In this document: positions 17,415 through 25,685 of the stretch, piece by piece
Position numbering within the stretch: the stretch's first letter is position 1
How the letters are laid out: the number at the start of each line of letters is the position of its first letter
Assembly: GCA_031278635.1 (NCBI GenBank)
Contig: JAITKA010000001.1
Span: forward strand, 1-44,836
Direction of reading: 5' to 3'
Length of the DNA: 44,836 nucleotides
DNA from: Deltaproteobacteria bacterium
Lineage (GTDB): Bacteria; Desulfobacterota; Desulfarculia; Adiutricales; Adiutricaceae
Made by a program: the position numbers and the translations under genes
The notes under the pieces: model-generated
Seen by the model: only the letters and a program-made list of their open reading frames with translations
What the model was told of the DNA's origin: nothing
Database searches by the model: none

Positions 17415-17878
17415 GGATTCGTTGTCCCAAAAACATAACCGTTTGCGATTACCGGCAAAAGATTAATCGTTATCGAACTAAACATCGGCGCTTTTCCATG
17501 GCCCGAACCCCACGACGGATCACGTTGGCGCCCATTGAAGCCCCCTTCATGGAAAATTCCCGCCTTGGGGCCAATCGCCACCAAGCCCTTCCAGGCTTGC
17601 CTGGTCATGGGAAACGGTCGGAAGCGTCATTAATTTTCAATACGAACGAAACCATGGACGCGACATAGAAGTATTAGGGGCCAAGTTAAGATATTGGAGG
17701 GAACTTGCGTTTTTTCTTACTTTACTAACGATATTTACTACAATTTTGACGGGAATTCAAGCGCCATGGCGACTTGCCGCATCCGGGCGGCGTCCCCGGT
17801 AAAAAGAAAGACCGCCAGGCTCTAGACAGGGCGGTCTTTCGGGAATGGGGGCGCGGGCTATACGGGCGGCTGGCGCCA
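17415..17878. other. Spacer between rplT and pheS
   Basis: No convincing gene. A 65-aa frame at 17411-17608 lacks family features and is rejected. Besides the rplT terminator (17801-17839), the region 17640-17760 is AT-rich and probably holds the pheS promoter on the minus strand, but I could not assign clear boxes. Confidence 0.5.
17801..17839 (-). terminator. Intrinsic terminator of rpmI-rplT
   Basis: Perfect arms AAAGACCGCC and GGCGGTCTTT (17807-17816/17830-17839); reading on the minus strand they are followed by CTTTTTA. It lies 40 bp after rplT. Confidence 0.85.
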
Positions 17879-18226
17879 TTAGGCGACCGTGGTCGATTCA
17901 ACCAAGCTGGCGAAGGCCTTCGGGTCGGAGGAGGCCAACTCCGAAAGCATCTTGCGATCGATCTCGACGTTGGACTTTTTCAGGGCATCGATGAGCCTCG
18001 AGTAGGACGTGCCCAAACCCTTGGCCGCCGCGCTTATGCGGACGATCCAAAGCGAACGCATCTCCCTCTTGCGGGCCTTACGGTCGCGATAGGCGAAGCA
18101 CAAGGCGCGCTCGACGCCCTCGCGGGCGCTGCGATACAGGGTACGTCGCCCGGCCCGGTAACCCTTGGCCATGGCCAAATATTTCTTGTGACGTTTCTTC
18201 GTTTGCAATGCACCCTTGACGCGCAT
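17879..18226 (-). CDS. rplT: Ribosomal protein bL20
   Basis: bL20 is an early 50S assembly protein and in some bacteria a translational repressor of its own operon. The 115-aa basic protein has the family pattern: [25 protein letters not shown] (about 10-34), [19 protein letters not shown] and the C-terminal globular part. AAAGGAG lies 6 nt before the ATG. It follows rpmI by 112 bp on the minus strand. Confidence 0.97.
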   Translation of the reverse strand: MRVKGALQTKKRHKKYLAMAKGYRAGRRTLYRSAREGVERALCFAYRDRKARKREMRSLWIVRISAAAKGLGTSYSRLIDALKKSNVEIDRKMLSELASSDPKAFASLVESTTVA

Positions 18227-18338
18227 GGCTAGACTCCTTTGAACCTTTTCGCCCCAACCGACTGGGGCCAGACCTTAAAACGTTATCGCCTGAAAACGGC
18301 CACCGGCCCCAACCAAGGGCCGGCGATGGGTCGCCCTA

Positions 18339-18542
18339 TCAGAGACCCAGATACGGCAGAAGCTTCTTAATCGACTTCACGTTGGTGGCATCCACCGTCG
18401 CCGGGGAGCGCAGGCCGCGCTTCTGCTTGGTGGTCTTCGTGGTAAGTATATGCCTGGCGTAAGCCTTGTTGCGCTTAATCTTACCGTTGCCCGTGGCCTT
18501 AAAGCGTTTGGCCGCGGCACGGTTAGTCTTCATCTTTGGCAT
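18339..18542 (-). CDS. rpmI: Ribosomal protein bL35
   Basis: bL35, 67 aa: [20 protein letters not shown] at the N-terminus is diagnostic, followed by a Lys/Arg-rich middle and a C-terminal KLLPYLGL. I used ATG 18542 because it gives the conserved N-terminus and has AGGAG 8 nt upstream; a longer frame to 18626 is not supported. rpmI-rplT is normally preceded by infC, which here is 8 kb away on the opposite strand. Confidence 0.97.
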   Translation of the reverse strand: MPKMKTNRAAAKRFKATGNGKIKRNKAYARHILTTKTTKQKRGLRSPATVDATNVKSIKKLLPYLGL

Positions 18543-18646
18543 CGGGAACTCCTGATGTTGGGCCAGCTTCCGGCCCTGGGCCTTTCGTTGACTGGCTTGG
18601 ATAGCCTGAGCCCAGAGCCTAATCACTTGGGCGGCTTAACCTTGAG

Positions 18647-18675
18647 AGTTTAACCAAAGACGATAAATATGTCAA
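18647..18675 (-). promoter_or_regulatory. Promoter of rpmI-rplT
   Basis: On the minus strand TTGACA (18675-18670), 17 bp, TAAACT (18652-18647), about 105 bp before the rpmI start. An own promoter fits the loss of the upstream infC linkage. Confidence 0.7.
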
Positions 18676-19051
18676 GGATTACTTTTTCGCGATTCAGGGC
18701 AAAAGCGTCAAAAAAATTTTTAAAATGGCGCCAGACCTTGACATTTTGGCATCATATTTGCTCCGCACCCTTGACCCATCCCTTTGCGCCACAGAGAGGG
18801 CGGCATGACATCCTTGGGTTTTTTTGTCAGGACCTCCATGAGATAAGCTGTTGACCCGTTAAGCGAATCAATGATTGTCCTGGGCCATTTTGGGGCATTT
18901 CGGGACTTTTGGTTTTAGAGAGGCTATCAATACAGTTAAAAATTATTAAATATATTTCAAAATGTAGCAATTTTTGACTTATAAGTAACCAAATATTTTG
19001 TATGAAAGAGAATAATTTCCAAATAAATTTTCGGGGTTAGATTTTGCGCAG

Positions 19052-19360
19052 AAAATTTATAACGATTTATTAATAATTTTATAAAGCAGCCAAGATACAG
19101 TTTTAATCATTTTAATTATAAAATAATTTTTTTTAAATTTTTCGATAACTTTTAACGTAACTTTTAAACTTCTATTTGCTGATAAAGAGGTATATCATAG
19201 TCATAAAATTTTTAACGATTTATTAATAATTTTATAAGGCGGCCAAGATACAGTTTTAATAATTTTAATTATAAAATAATTTTTTTTAAATTTTTCGATA
19301 TCTTTTAACGTAACTTTTAAACGTCTATTTGCTGATAAAGAGGTATATCATAGTCATAAA
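19052..19360. repeat. 153-bp AT-rich direct tandem repeat, two copies
   Basis: Copy 1 is at 19052-19204 and copy 2 at 19205-19357. They differ at only a few positions. Shared blocks include AACGATTTATTAATAATTTT (19061, 19214) and GCTGATAAAGAGGTATATCA. The near identity suggests a recent duplication. No coding frame. Confidence 0.95.
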
Positions 19361-19620
19361 TCCAAAGCGCATTCGCAAATTAACCGTGGCAAAGTTGCGA
19401 CCGGCATTAAACCGGTCCCGGTATGGGCTTCCGCCAACCGGCGGGGATTAAGCCAAGCGGGGCCATTGGGCAAATTGGCCGGCGGTTCGCCAGGGCTTTG
19501 GCTTGGGGCCATATGGGATGGCGAAAGCGTTACATTTTTTTTAGCCTGGATGGTTTGCGTGGGGCGGCTCTTTTGGGCCGTTTTTTCGTTCGGGTGGGCG
19601 GATCGGGGGTAATATTTGGC

Positions 19621-19671
19621 CGATAAAACCATCAAAGCCAAAAGCCCCGGGAGACTTTTGGCTTTGATGGT
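19621..19671 (-). terminator. Perfect 17-bp hairpin, minus-strand terminator-like
   Basis: Arms ACCATCAAAGCCAAAAG (19628-19644) and CTTTTGGCTTTGATGGT (19655-19671) with a 10-nt loop. Read on the minus strand the hairpin is followed by TTTATC, fitting a terminator. The nearest minus-strand gene ends at 20065, some 400 bp away. Confidence 0.65.
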
Positions 19672-20064
19672 GATGGGCGTGGCGATAGAGGGGAAAAAAA
19701 TAGAGGCCGGCGGTGAGGCCTTGGGCGACCAAGGGTCGTGACGGGGGTCGCCCCGTGGGTTTGGCGGGGCGTCCCCCGTGACGGGAGAAAAGATGTTAGT
19801 CTGTACAGAACGGTGGATACTTTTTAGGGCAAAATGGTCCCCTTGGTGTGAATAGCGAGATCATGGACAGCTTATTCCATTATTTGGGATAATTTTAGTT
19901 AGATCTAGGCTTTGAGTCGCAAACAAGGGAGACTTGGCAACCTATGATAGGAGATCTAATAATAAATGCTGACCAAAGATCAAGCTAATAGTGGAATAAA
20001 GTTTGAAAAATGCAAACTTTGTTGGGCTCAGGGGACTCGCCAGGGGGGAAGCCCCGGATGGCCG

Positions 20065-20274
20065 TCACTCTTCCAGCATTTTATTCTGGTAAGCTTCCTG
20101 GACGGTTAGGTCCAGGGCGGCCAGCACCTTACGGATGGACTCCAACCGCGGCGAGCCGCCTTGCTCGATTGACTTAATAATGCTGGGCGAGATGCCCGCA
20201 AGCTTGGCGAGGTTGTAAGGGCCCAGAAGGCGATTCTCCCTCATTTTCTTAAACGCCGCACCATTGACCTTCAT
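20065..20274 (-). CDS. Small XRE-family helix-turn-helix regulator (69 aa)
   Basis: HTH_3 protein: NLAKLAGISPSIIKSIEQGG (about 21-40) is the helix-turn-helix, followed by LESIRKVLAALDLTVQEAY. I chose ATG 20274 because AGGAG lies about 8 nt upstream and it gives the same short domain-only length as the paralogues at 1717 and 30789; the frame continues upstream without support. No partner gene is adjacent. It is probably a DNA-binding repressor or orphan antitoxin-like regulator; target unknown. Confidence 0.78.
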   Translation of the reverse strand: MKVNGAAFKKMRENRLLGPYNLAKLAGISPSIIKSIEQGGSPRLESIRKVLAALDLTVQEAYQNKMLEE

Positions 20275-20619
20275 CGTGAGACTCCTATGGCTGTTCGAGG
20301 TAATGCCGCGGGGCGAAAGCCCCGGCGATGGGGTTGACACTGGGCGGCCACCGAAAGGAAAAGCCGCATGGGAATCGGCCAAACCAAGTGATTACGTTGG
20401 TTTGGGCCAAAATGCTCGACAATGGAAATCCAGAGGGCCGCCCGTCGTTGGAAGCGAGCGGGCGGTCTCCGCGAAAGGCGTCGGGATCGTGGCGCTGTGT
20501 CCCGTGGCCCCCGAAAACGGTCCGTCGGGGCTTACCGGGAAAATGAAAGGGACTACGCGGCTGGCCTCAAGGGGTTCGTAGCCCACGGAATTTTGGTTGA
20601 AGGGCCCCTGAGGCCGGGC
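20275..20619. other. Spacer with hairpins
   Basis: No gene supported. A GCCGCCCG...CGGGCGGT hairpin lies at about 20433-20468. A perfect GCCCCTGAG/CTCAGGGGC stem (20604-20627) straddles the thioesterase stop codon and may mark the mRNA 3' end, without a T-tract. Confidence 0.5.
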
Positions 20620-21051
20620 TCAGGGGCGGAAGACGTCCCGGAGCCAGTCGGGGATCTTGACCACCTTGAGATCCTCGGTAACGGTGGCGTGTATGGTATA
20701 GCCAGAGACCTTGACGTTAGTGGAATCGTCCAGGTAGAGCAAGTACTCGAAGCGGAAACTGGCTCTTTTTATTTGGGATACCCAACACTCGATCCGAATA
20801 AGATCGTCATAGTGGAAGGGGGCGTAAAAATGGGCCCCGGTTTCTGTCAAAGGGGTTCGGAGTCCCCTTCTTTCTATCTCGGCATATGTAAGTTTTAATT
20901 GTCGCAAATGTTCATTTCTGGCCTGTTCAAAAAACCTGAAGTAATGGCCGTTATTGACTATTTGCATGTTATCCGTATCGACATATAAAACCCGATACCA
21001 AGACGTGGAAACGATTATATCGTCCAAGGGTGTATTTAGCGCTTTAAACAT
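20620..21051 (-). CDS. Hotdog-fold acyl-CoA thioesterase (YbgC/4HBT family)
   Basis: A 143-aa single hotdog domain. The segment VDTDNMQIVNNGHYFRFFEQ (about 24-43) matches the 4HBT/YbgC active-site helix, with Asp27 as the likely catalytic residue. It would hydrolyse an acyl- or aryl-CoA thioester in the cytoplasm; the substrate cannot be told. It follows the ApgM-family gene by 27 bp and may be cotranscribed. Its ribosome-binding site is poor and its codons are more A/T-rich than those of its neighbours. The stop codon lies inside a perfect 9-bp stem. Confidence 0.82.
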   Translation of the reverse strand: MFKALNTPLDDIIVSTSWYRVLYVDTDNMQIVNNGHYFRFFEQARNEHLRQLKLTYAEIERRGLRTPLTETGAHFYAPFHYDDLIRIECWVSQIKRASFRFEYLLYLDDSTNVKVSGYTIHATVTEDLKVVKIPDWLRDVFRP

Positions 21052-21078
21052 ATCTATATCAAAATTAGATCGTTAAAT

Positions 21079-22296
21079 CTAATGGCTTTTTTCGGGCCCG
21101 AAGAAGGCCCTGCCCAGGGTGGGGCCGTCCGGGACGTAATAACCGGTTTTGGCGGCCTCGGTCTCCGAGTAGCCGGCGGCCCGGGGGCCTTGCGGCTCCA
21201 GGCCCCGGCTGTCGTAGAGTATGAACGGCACGGGGTCGATGGAGTGGGTTTTTATCTCGATCGGCGTGTAGTGGTCGCACGCGAGGATCAGGCGATAATC
21301 GAGTCCGGCCCGGTGGAGGCCTTCCAGTATGGGCCCGACGATGAGGCGATCGAAGCTCTCGATGGCCTGGATTTTTTGGCCCAGCTCGCCCTGGTGGGAG
21401 GTCTCGTCGGGGGCCTCGTAGTGGACCAGGGCCAAATCGTCGTCGGCGAGGGCGGAAAGGGCCGCCCCCACCTTCCCGGCGTAGTTGGTGTCCAGGCCGC
21501 CGGTCAGGCCCTCCACGGCCATGGGCTTAAGGCCGGTGGCGAGACCGAGGCCCTTGATGATATCGACCGCCGAGACGGTGACCCCGGTCAGGCCCCAGCG
21601 CTCGAGGTAGGTCTTGACGTTGGGCTTGTAGCCCTGCCCCCACAGCCAGATGGAATTGCCCGGGTGGAGGTTGGCCTTGATCCGCCTTTGGTTGACCGGG
21701 TGGTCGGCCAGGATGGGCCATGAGGCCCTGACGAGGTCGGCTATGGGCCGGTAGCCGGGATCGTTCAGGGCGTGGTCTATGGACCGGTCCCGCATGTCGT
21801 GGGGCGGGATGTCGTCAAGGCCGTCCGGGGCGTCCGGCCAGACGAAAACGTTTCTGTAGGAAAACCCCTGGTGGATGGACTGGCCAGGGGTCAAGGGCAT
21901 TCGCCCCTTGAGCGCCTCCAGAAGCTCCCTGGCCTCCCCGAAACCAATGTCGCCGGCCGCGTGGTCCCGGATGATGGTTTGGGGCCCGATCTCCATGGTG
22001 ATCAGGTTCAGGCGGAAGGCCAGGTCGTTCGCGTTCAGGGGGACGCCCAGGGCCAGGGCCTCCAGGGGGCCCCGGCCGGTCAGGGCGCCCTGGGGATCGA
22101 AGCCCATGAGCGACATGATGCACACGTCGGAGCCGGGTTTCATGCCCTCCGGGGCGGTCCGGGCCAGGCCCAGTTGGCCCTCCCGGGCCAATCGGTCCAT
22201 GTTGGGTGTTTTGGCGTATGCCAATGGCGTGAGGCCTCCCAGGGAATCGATGGGTCGGTCTCCCATACCGTCGCCGATAAGAATCAGGTATTTCAT
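21079..22296 (-). CDS. apgM: Cofactor-independent phosphoglycerate mutase, ApgM family
   Basis: A 405-aa alkaline-phosphatase-superfamily protein. MKYLILIGDGMGDRPI starts with the metal-binding Asp, followed by AKTPNMDRLA, PGSDVCIMSLMGFDP (metal/Ser region), FRLNLIT and the C-terminal HYEAPDETSHQG and ACDHYTP metal ligands. ApgM interconverts 3- and 2-phosphoglycerate. A closely related subgroup in Deltaproteobacteria and Clostridia has been proposed to act as homoserine kinase, which I cannot exclude. The start at 22296 restores the canonical N-terminus; an upstream in-frame stretch to 22425 is Pro/Arg-rich and rejected. Confidence 0.88.
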   Translation of the reverse strand: MKYLILIGDGMGDRPIDSLGGLTPLAYAKTPNMDRLAREGQLGLARTAPEGMKPGSDVCIMSLMGFDPQGALTGRGPLEALALGVPLNANDLAFRLNLITMEIGPQTIIRDHAAGDIGFGEARELLEALKGRMPLTPGQSIHQGFSYRNVFVWPDAPDGLDDIPPHDMRDRSIDHALNDPGYRPIADLVRASWPILADHPVNQRRIKANLHPGNSIWLWGQGYKPNVKTYLERWGLTGVTVSAVDIIKGLGLATGLKPMAVEGLTGGLDTNYAGKVGAALSALADDDLALVHYEAPDETSHQGELGQKIQAIESFDRLIVGPILEGLHRAGLDYRLILACDHYTPIEIKTHSIDPVPFILYDSRGLEPQGPRAAGYSETEAAKTGYYVPDGPTLGRAFFGPEKSH

Positions 22297-22415
22297 ATTT
22301 TTTCGGGCGCATATTCTAAACCGGTCCCTTTTTTCGGGTGCCGGTGTCGTCGGTCGCCGCTGAGGCGAAATAGTCGGCATCGCTGCCGGGACGGAAAAGA
22401 CACTAAAGCCGAAAT

Positions 22416-22444
22416 AAAATACCACTTTTGAGGGTCAGTGGCAA
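22416..22444 (-). promoter_or_regulatory. Putative promoter of apgM
   Basis: Minus strand TTGCCA (22444-22439), 17 bp, TATTTT (22421-22416), about 120 bp before the start. Confidence 0.45.
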
Positions 22445-23209
22445 GATATAAGTGGCTTTGCCAAAAACGTGGCCAGCGCGGTTGTATGCGCATTTGAGTT
22501 AACCACGGATTCCGGCGTCCATCCCGTTTCGCCTCGCCCCCCGGCCCGTATGGGCCATCGGCCTTCGGGGGCGTGGGGGGGTTAAGCCTGGGGGGGCCGA
22601 AAAACGCCCCGGGAGGGGGTTTTTTTTGCCCGGTCAGGCCCAGCGTGACGGCTTGTCCTTCCTTACCCCGAAGGCTGGGGATTCCCTGGGAGGCATCGCT
22701 CCCAAAACCGTTCCGGTTTACTTCCTTTCGCGTGACGCGTCGGTCGGGTAAAAGGCTCCAGGTTTTCGCCCAGGCAAACTTGGGCAAACCTTGGTCCGGG
22801 GCGGCCAAAGGCGCGTCAATGGGCACTATCCGGGGTCTGAGCCGGGGACCAAAGAGCCCATAAAGGCCCCCGGTCGGAGTCTTGAAAAGCTATTGTTACC
22901 ATAGTTAGCTTGAATATGCAAGTTCGTAAGCACTTTCTTATCGGTTGATCATTATACTGTTACAATAAATCAAGTTAGGTACCTATAGATTTTAACTAGA
23001 CATGTAAGAGTAGTAGTTATTTAAAAAGCCTAGGTAAGAAAGTTATACGTAGTAGATTAAACATAGAATTGGCTAGTAATTAATTGTAAAAAATTATTTT
23101 TGAAGCTATTAGCGTCGTAAAGCCGGGGGGTTTTAGGTTGGAAAATTCGGAAATTAAAACCAGAGGAGGGACGGGGGCGGGAAGGCGGAACGGGGGTGAA
23201 AAAGTCGGG
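22445..23209. other. Spacer between apgM and the Rnf-like operon
   Basis: No gene is supported. 22500-22860 is GC-rich, with CCCC-GGGA-GGGG followed by T8 at about 22600-22628 that could terminate plus-strand transcription. 22880-23120 is AT-rich and featureless. The stop of the RnfD/B-like gene lies at 23210; no clear terminator was found for it. Confidence 0.5.
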
Positions 23210-24526
23210 TTAAAAGCGCCCCGTGGCCGGGCCCGGGAGGCCCCTGGGGCAGGCCGGGCGGCAGGCGAGGCCGCAGCCGGGCCGGGAGTTTTGGCAGGTT
23301 TCGTCGGAGACGGCCGGGGGGGCGAGGAGGCCCAGGCGGGCTATGGCCCCGGCGGGGCAGGCCTTGCGGCAGCGGCCGCATTTGAGGCAGCCGGCCGGGC
23401 AGAGGGCGTCCATGTCCTTTAGCTTGGCCGAGCCGCGGCAGGCCACGACGAAGGAGGCGTCCCTGGGGCGGAGGGTCATCAGGCCCTTGGGGCAGGCGGT
23501 GAGGCAGGCCCCGCAGCCGCGGCACCTGGCCTTGTCGATTTTTGGCGGGAGGCCCGGGCCCGCGGGTTTTATGGCCCCGTTGGGGCAGCCGGCGGCGCAG
23601 TCGCCTAAGGTGAGGCAGCCCTCGGGGCAGTCCTCCGGGCCCCCGTCCAGGGCGGCGGCCAGGCGGCAGCCGGGCGGGCCCTGGTAGGCGACGGCCCGGG
23701 AGGGGCCCTCCCGGCCGCAGAGCCTTATGGCCACGAGGTCCGGGTCACCGTCCGGGGGGGGCCCGGCCGGGGCCAGGGCCGCGGCCTTCCTGGCCCGGGC
23801 GCGGCTTTTGAGGCTGAGGGTGGCCTCGATCAGGGACAGGGCGGCGAGGCCCGGGAGCATGGACCATGGGGCCAGCCCGGCCAGGGTCACCAGGGCGGCC
23901 CCGGGCCAGGCCTTTCTGGAGGGCCAGAACTCGCGGCCCAGGTGGAAGGGCAGGGTCAGCCAGACGAGGCCCCAGGACCAGTCAGGCCGGGCGAGGCCGA
24001 GGGCCGGGGCCAGGGCGGCCCAGGGGGCCCAGGCCAGGATGGGGATGAGGGCGCCGAGGGGCCTCTGGCGGCCGGTCAGGAGGGCGGCCAGGGCCGCCGG
24101 GAGGAGGGCCAGGAGCCAGGGCCAGGGCAAAGGGCCCAGGGCCGGGGTCCGGGGGAGCCCGGCCAAAAGGCCTATCAGGGCCGCCGGGAGGAAGGGGTGG
24201 CGAAAGAGCCGCGTTTTGGCCGTGAGGGCGGCGACGGCGAGGCCCGCCGCGGCCAGGGGCAGGGGGCCGGCCCAGGGGCCCAGGAGGACCGCGGCCAGGA
24301 GGGCGTTCAGGGCGGTCCCGGCCCAGGGCCGCCGGGAGGAAGGGGCCGGTTTGGCCAGGGCCAGCGAGGCCAGGGCCGCAAGGGGGCAGGCGAGGGGCCA
24401 GAAGACGCCGCCCGCGGCCAGGGCGGCCAGCCAGGGGGTCAGGGCCAGGGCCGTCCAGGCTTCCGGGCCGGGCGGCCGGGAACCGGGGAACGGCCCCGGT
24501 CTTAGCCTTAGCGGGGCATTGGCCAT
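23210..24526 (-). CDS. RnfD-like membrane domain fused to RnfB-like ferredoxin domain
   Basis: The N-terminal ~240 residues are hydrophobic with about seven helices (25-58, 72-102, 112-125, 135-150, 157-178, 183-196, 206-236). Their order and the TALNALLAAVLLGPW / HPFLPAALIGLLAGLP segments recall RnfD/NqrB, but no S/T-GAT flavin-attachment motif is seen. Residues 262-395 match the C-terminal half of RnfB: CRLAAALDGGPEDCPEGC, CAAGCPNGAI, CRGCGACLTACPKG (335-348) and CLKCGRCRKACPAGAI (380-395), giving several [4Fe-4S] sites. The RnfB N-terminal helix and its first Fe-S domain are absent. GAGGT precedes the start. It is third in an operon with the MFS and RnfC-like genes. Role is inferred: membrane-linked electron transfer with ferredoxin. 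Confidence 0.75.
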   Translation of the reverse strand: MANAPLRLRPGPFPGSRPPGPEAWTALALTPWLAALAAGGVFWPLACPLAALASLALAKPAPSSRRPWAGTALNALLAAVLLGPWAGPLPLAAAGLAVAALTAKTRLFRHPFLPAALIGLLAGLPRTPALGPLPWPWLLALLPAALAALLTGRQRPLGALIPILAWAPWAALAPALGLARPDWSWGLVWLTLPFHLGREFWPSRKAWPGAALVTLAGLAPWSMLPGLAALSLIEATLSLKSRARARKAAALAPAGPPPDGDPDLVAIRLCGREGPSRAVAYQGPPGCRLAAALDGGPEDCPEGCLTLGDCAAGCPNGAIKPAGPGLPPKIDKARCRGCGACLTACPKGLMTLRPRDASFVVACRGSAKLKDMDALCPAGCLKCGRCRKACPAGAIARLGLLAPPAVSDETCQNSRPGCGLACRPACPRGLPGPATGRF

Positions 24527-24539
24527 GGAAACCTCGATC

Positions 24540-25685
24540 TCACTCGCCCAAGGGCGGGGGGTCGTTCCCGGCCCGGCCGTAGGGGTCCCCGGCCCCGGCC
24601 GCCACGGCCAGGAGCAGAATGGGCCTTCGGCTGGGGCAGGCGAGGCCGCAGGCCCCGCAGCCGCCGCAGCCGGCCAGGGCCTCCCTGGCGGCCCGGTGGA
24701 GGCCGGGCCATTCGGCCAGCGGGGCCTGGGCCAGCGCGTCCACGGGCAGGCCCAGGGGGCAGGCCAGGCGGCACAGCGAGCAGAGGCGGCAAGGGGCTGG
24801 GGGCGCGGGCAGGCGGCCGGACCTGATGAGCCGCAGGGCGAGGTCGGGGGCCTTAAGGCCCCGGCCCAGCCTGACCGTGGGCCTGCCGGTCACGAGGCCA
24901 CCCAGGAGGGCCACGTCGCCGGCCATGGGCTTTAGGTTGACGGCGGAAAGGGCGTCGGAGATCCTGACGCCGGACGGGGCCAGGTAGTGGAAGCCCTGGA
25001 CGGTCATGGGGATGAGGGTCAGCGGGAGGCCCGAGCGGGCCACGGCGCCCATGGCCCACAGGGTCTCGGGCCCCACGACCCCGGTGGCCCGGGGGGCCGG
25101 GAGGCCCAGGACCTTGCGGCGCAGGAAAGAGGGGAGGGTCAGGGGGAAGGGATCCCTGAAGACCACCGGTTTCGAGGAGCCCAGGGGGGCGAAGCGCGGG
25201 GGCAGGATCTCGGTAATCCCGGTCCCCGGCCAGAGGCGGGCCAGGAGCCCCAGGCCCCGCTGGAGGGTCGGTTTCTGGTCAAGCCACAGGGCCGCGGGCA
25301 GATCGAGGCCAGGCTCGGGGGAGAGGGCCGAGACCAGGGCGGGCTCGCCCGCCGGGGGCCTTCCCGGCCTTGCCACGCCGAGGGATTTGAGGGCGGCGGC
25401 GAGGGCCTCGCCCTCAAGGGACTTAAGGTCGAGGGGTTCGGGGACCTGGCCGGAGAGGCCCTGGCCGTAGGCGAGGTCGATACGGCCCGGCGAGAGGCCG
25501 ACCACCGTGGCGCTGAAGGGGGCCCTCAGATCCCCGGCCAGGGGGTCCCTGGAGATGGCCAGGAGCTGGCCCATCGAGACCGGCCGCCCCGGCTTGAGGC
25601 CGGGGGCCGGGCGGCCCTCGAAGGCGAGGCTGGCCGCCCCGGGCGTGGGCCAGGCCTTCAGGACCGTGTGGCCTGGGGAGCCCAT
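24540..25685 (-). CDS. RnfC-like iron-sulfur protein, shortened
   Basis: A 381-aa RnfC relative. The N-terminus resembles the RnfC biotin-carboxyl-carrier-like barrel (KPGRPVSMGQLLA ... LRAPFSATVVGL). Residues 245-280 resemble the SLBB region, and two [4Fe-4S] ferredoxin motifs close the protein: CRLCSLCRLACP (299-310) and CGGCGACGLACP (340-351). In canonical RnfC a GGAGFPT nucleotide loop and a NGAECEP-like flavin/NADH region lie in the centre; the matching region (about 103-135) shows neither. It therefore probably does not oxidise NADH like standard RnfC. Its ATG overlaps the stop of the MFS gene (TGATG), and it is followed 13 bp later by the RnfD/B-like gene. Confidence 0.75.
   Translation of the reverse strand: MGSPGHTVLKAWPTPGAASLAFEGRPAPGLKPGRPVSMGQLLAISRDPLAGDLRAPFSATVVGLSPGRIDLAYGQGLSGQVPEPLDLKSLEGEALAAALKSLGVARPGRPPAGEPALVSALSPEPGLDLPAALWLDQKPTLQRGLGLLARLWPGTGITEILPPRFAPLGSSKPVVFRDPFPLTLPSFLRRKVLGLPAPRATGVVGPETLWAMGAVARSGLPLTLIPMTVQGFHYLAPSGVRISDALSAVNLKPMAGDVALLGGLVTGRPTVRLGRGLKAPDLALRLIRSGRLPAPPAPCRLCSLCRLACPLGLPVDALAQAPLAEWPGLHRAAREALAGCGGCGACGLACPSRRPILLLAVAAGAGDPYGRAGNDPPPLGE

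Larger units (their letters stand above)
18676..20064. other. Long AT-rich spacer
   Basis: I see no gene in about 1.4 kb. It includes the 153-bp tandem duplication (separate entry), a GC-richer patch at 19380-19800 with strong hairpins, and an AT-rich stretch to the XRE gene. GC-rich near-inverted segments at about 19738-19785 (ACGGGGG/CCCCCGT with CGCCCCG/CGGGGCG) could fold into another hairpin. Confidence 0.6.

Noticed and set aside
22293-22826. 177-aa minus-strand frame upstream of apgM
   Set aside because: Low-complexity, no conserved motif, and it overlaps the apgM promoter and start.
23727-24935. 402-aa plus-strand frame rich in Arg, Gly and Ala
   Set aside because: It is the complement of the hydrophobic Rnf-like genes, and its composition is typical of an antisense frame in GC-rich DNA.
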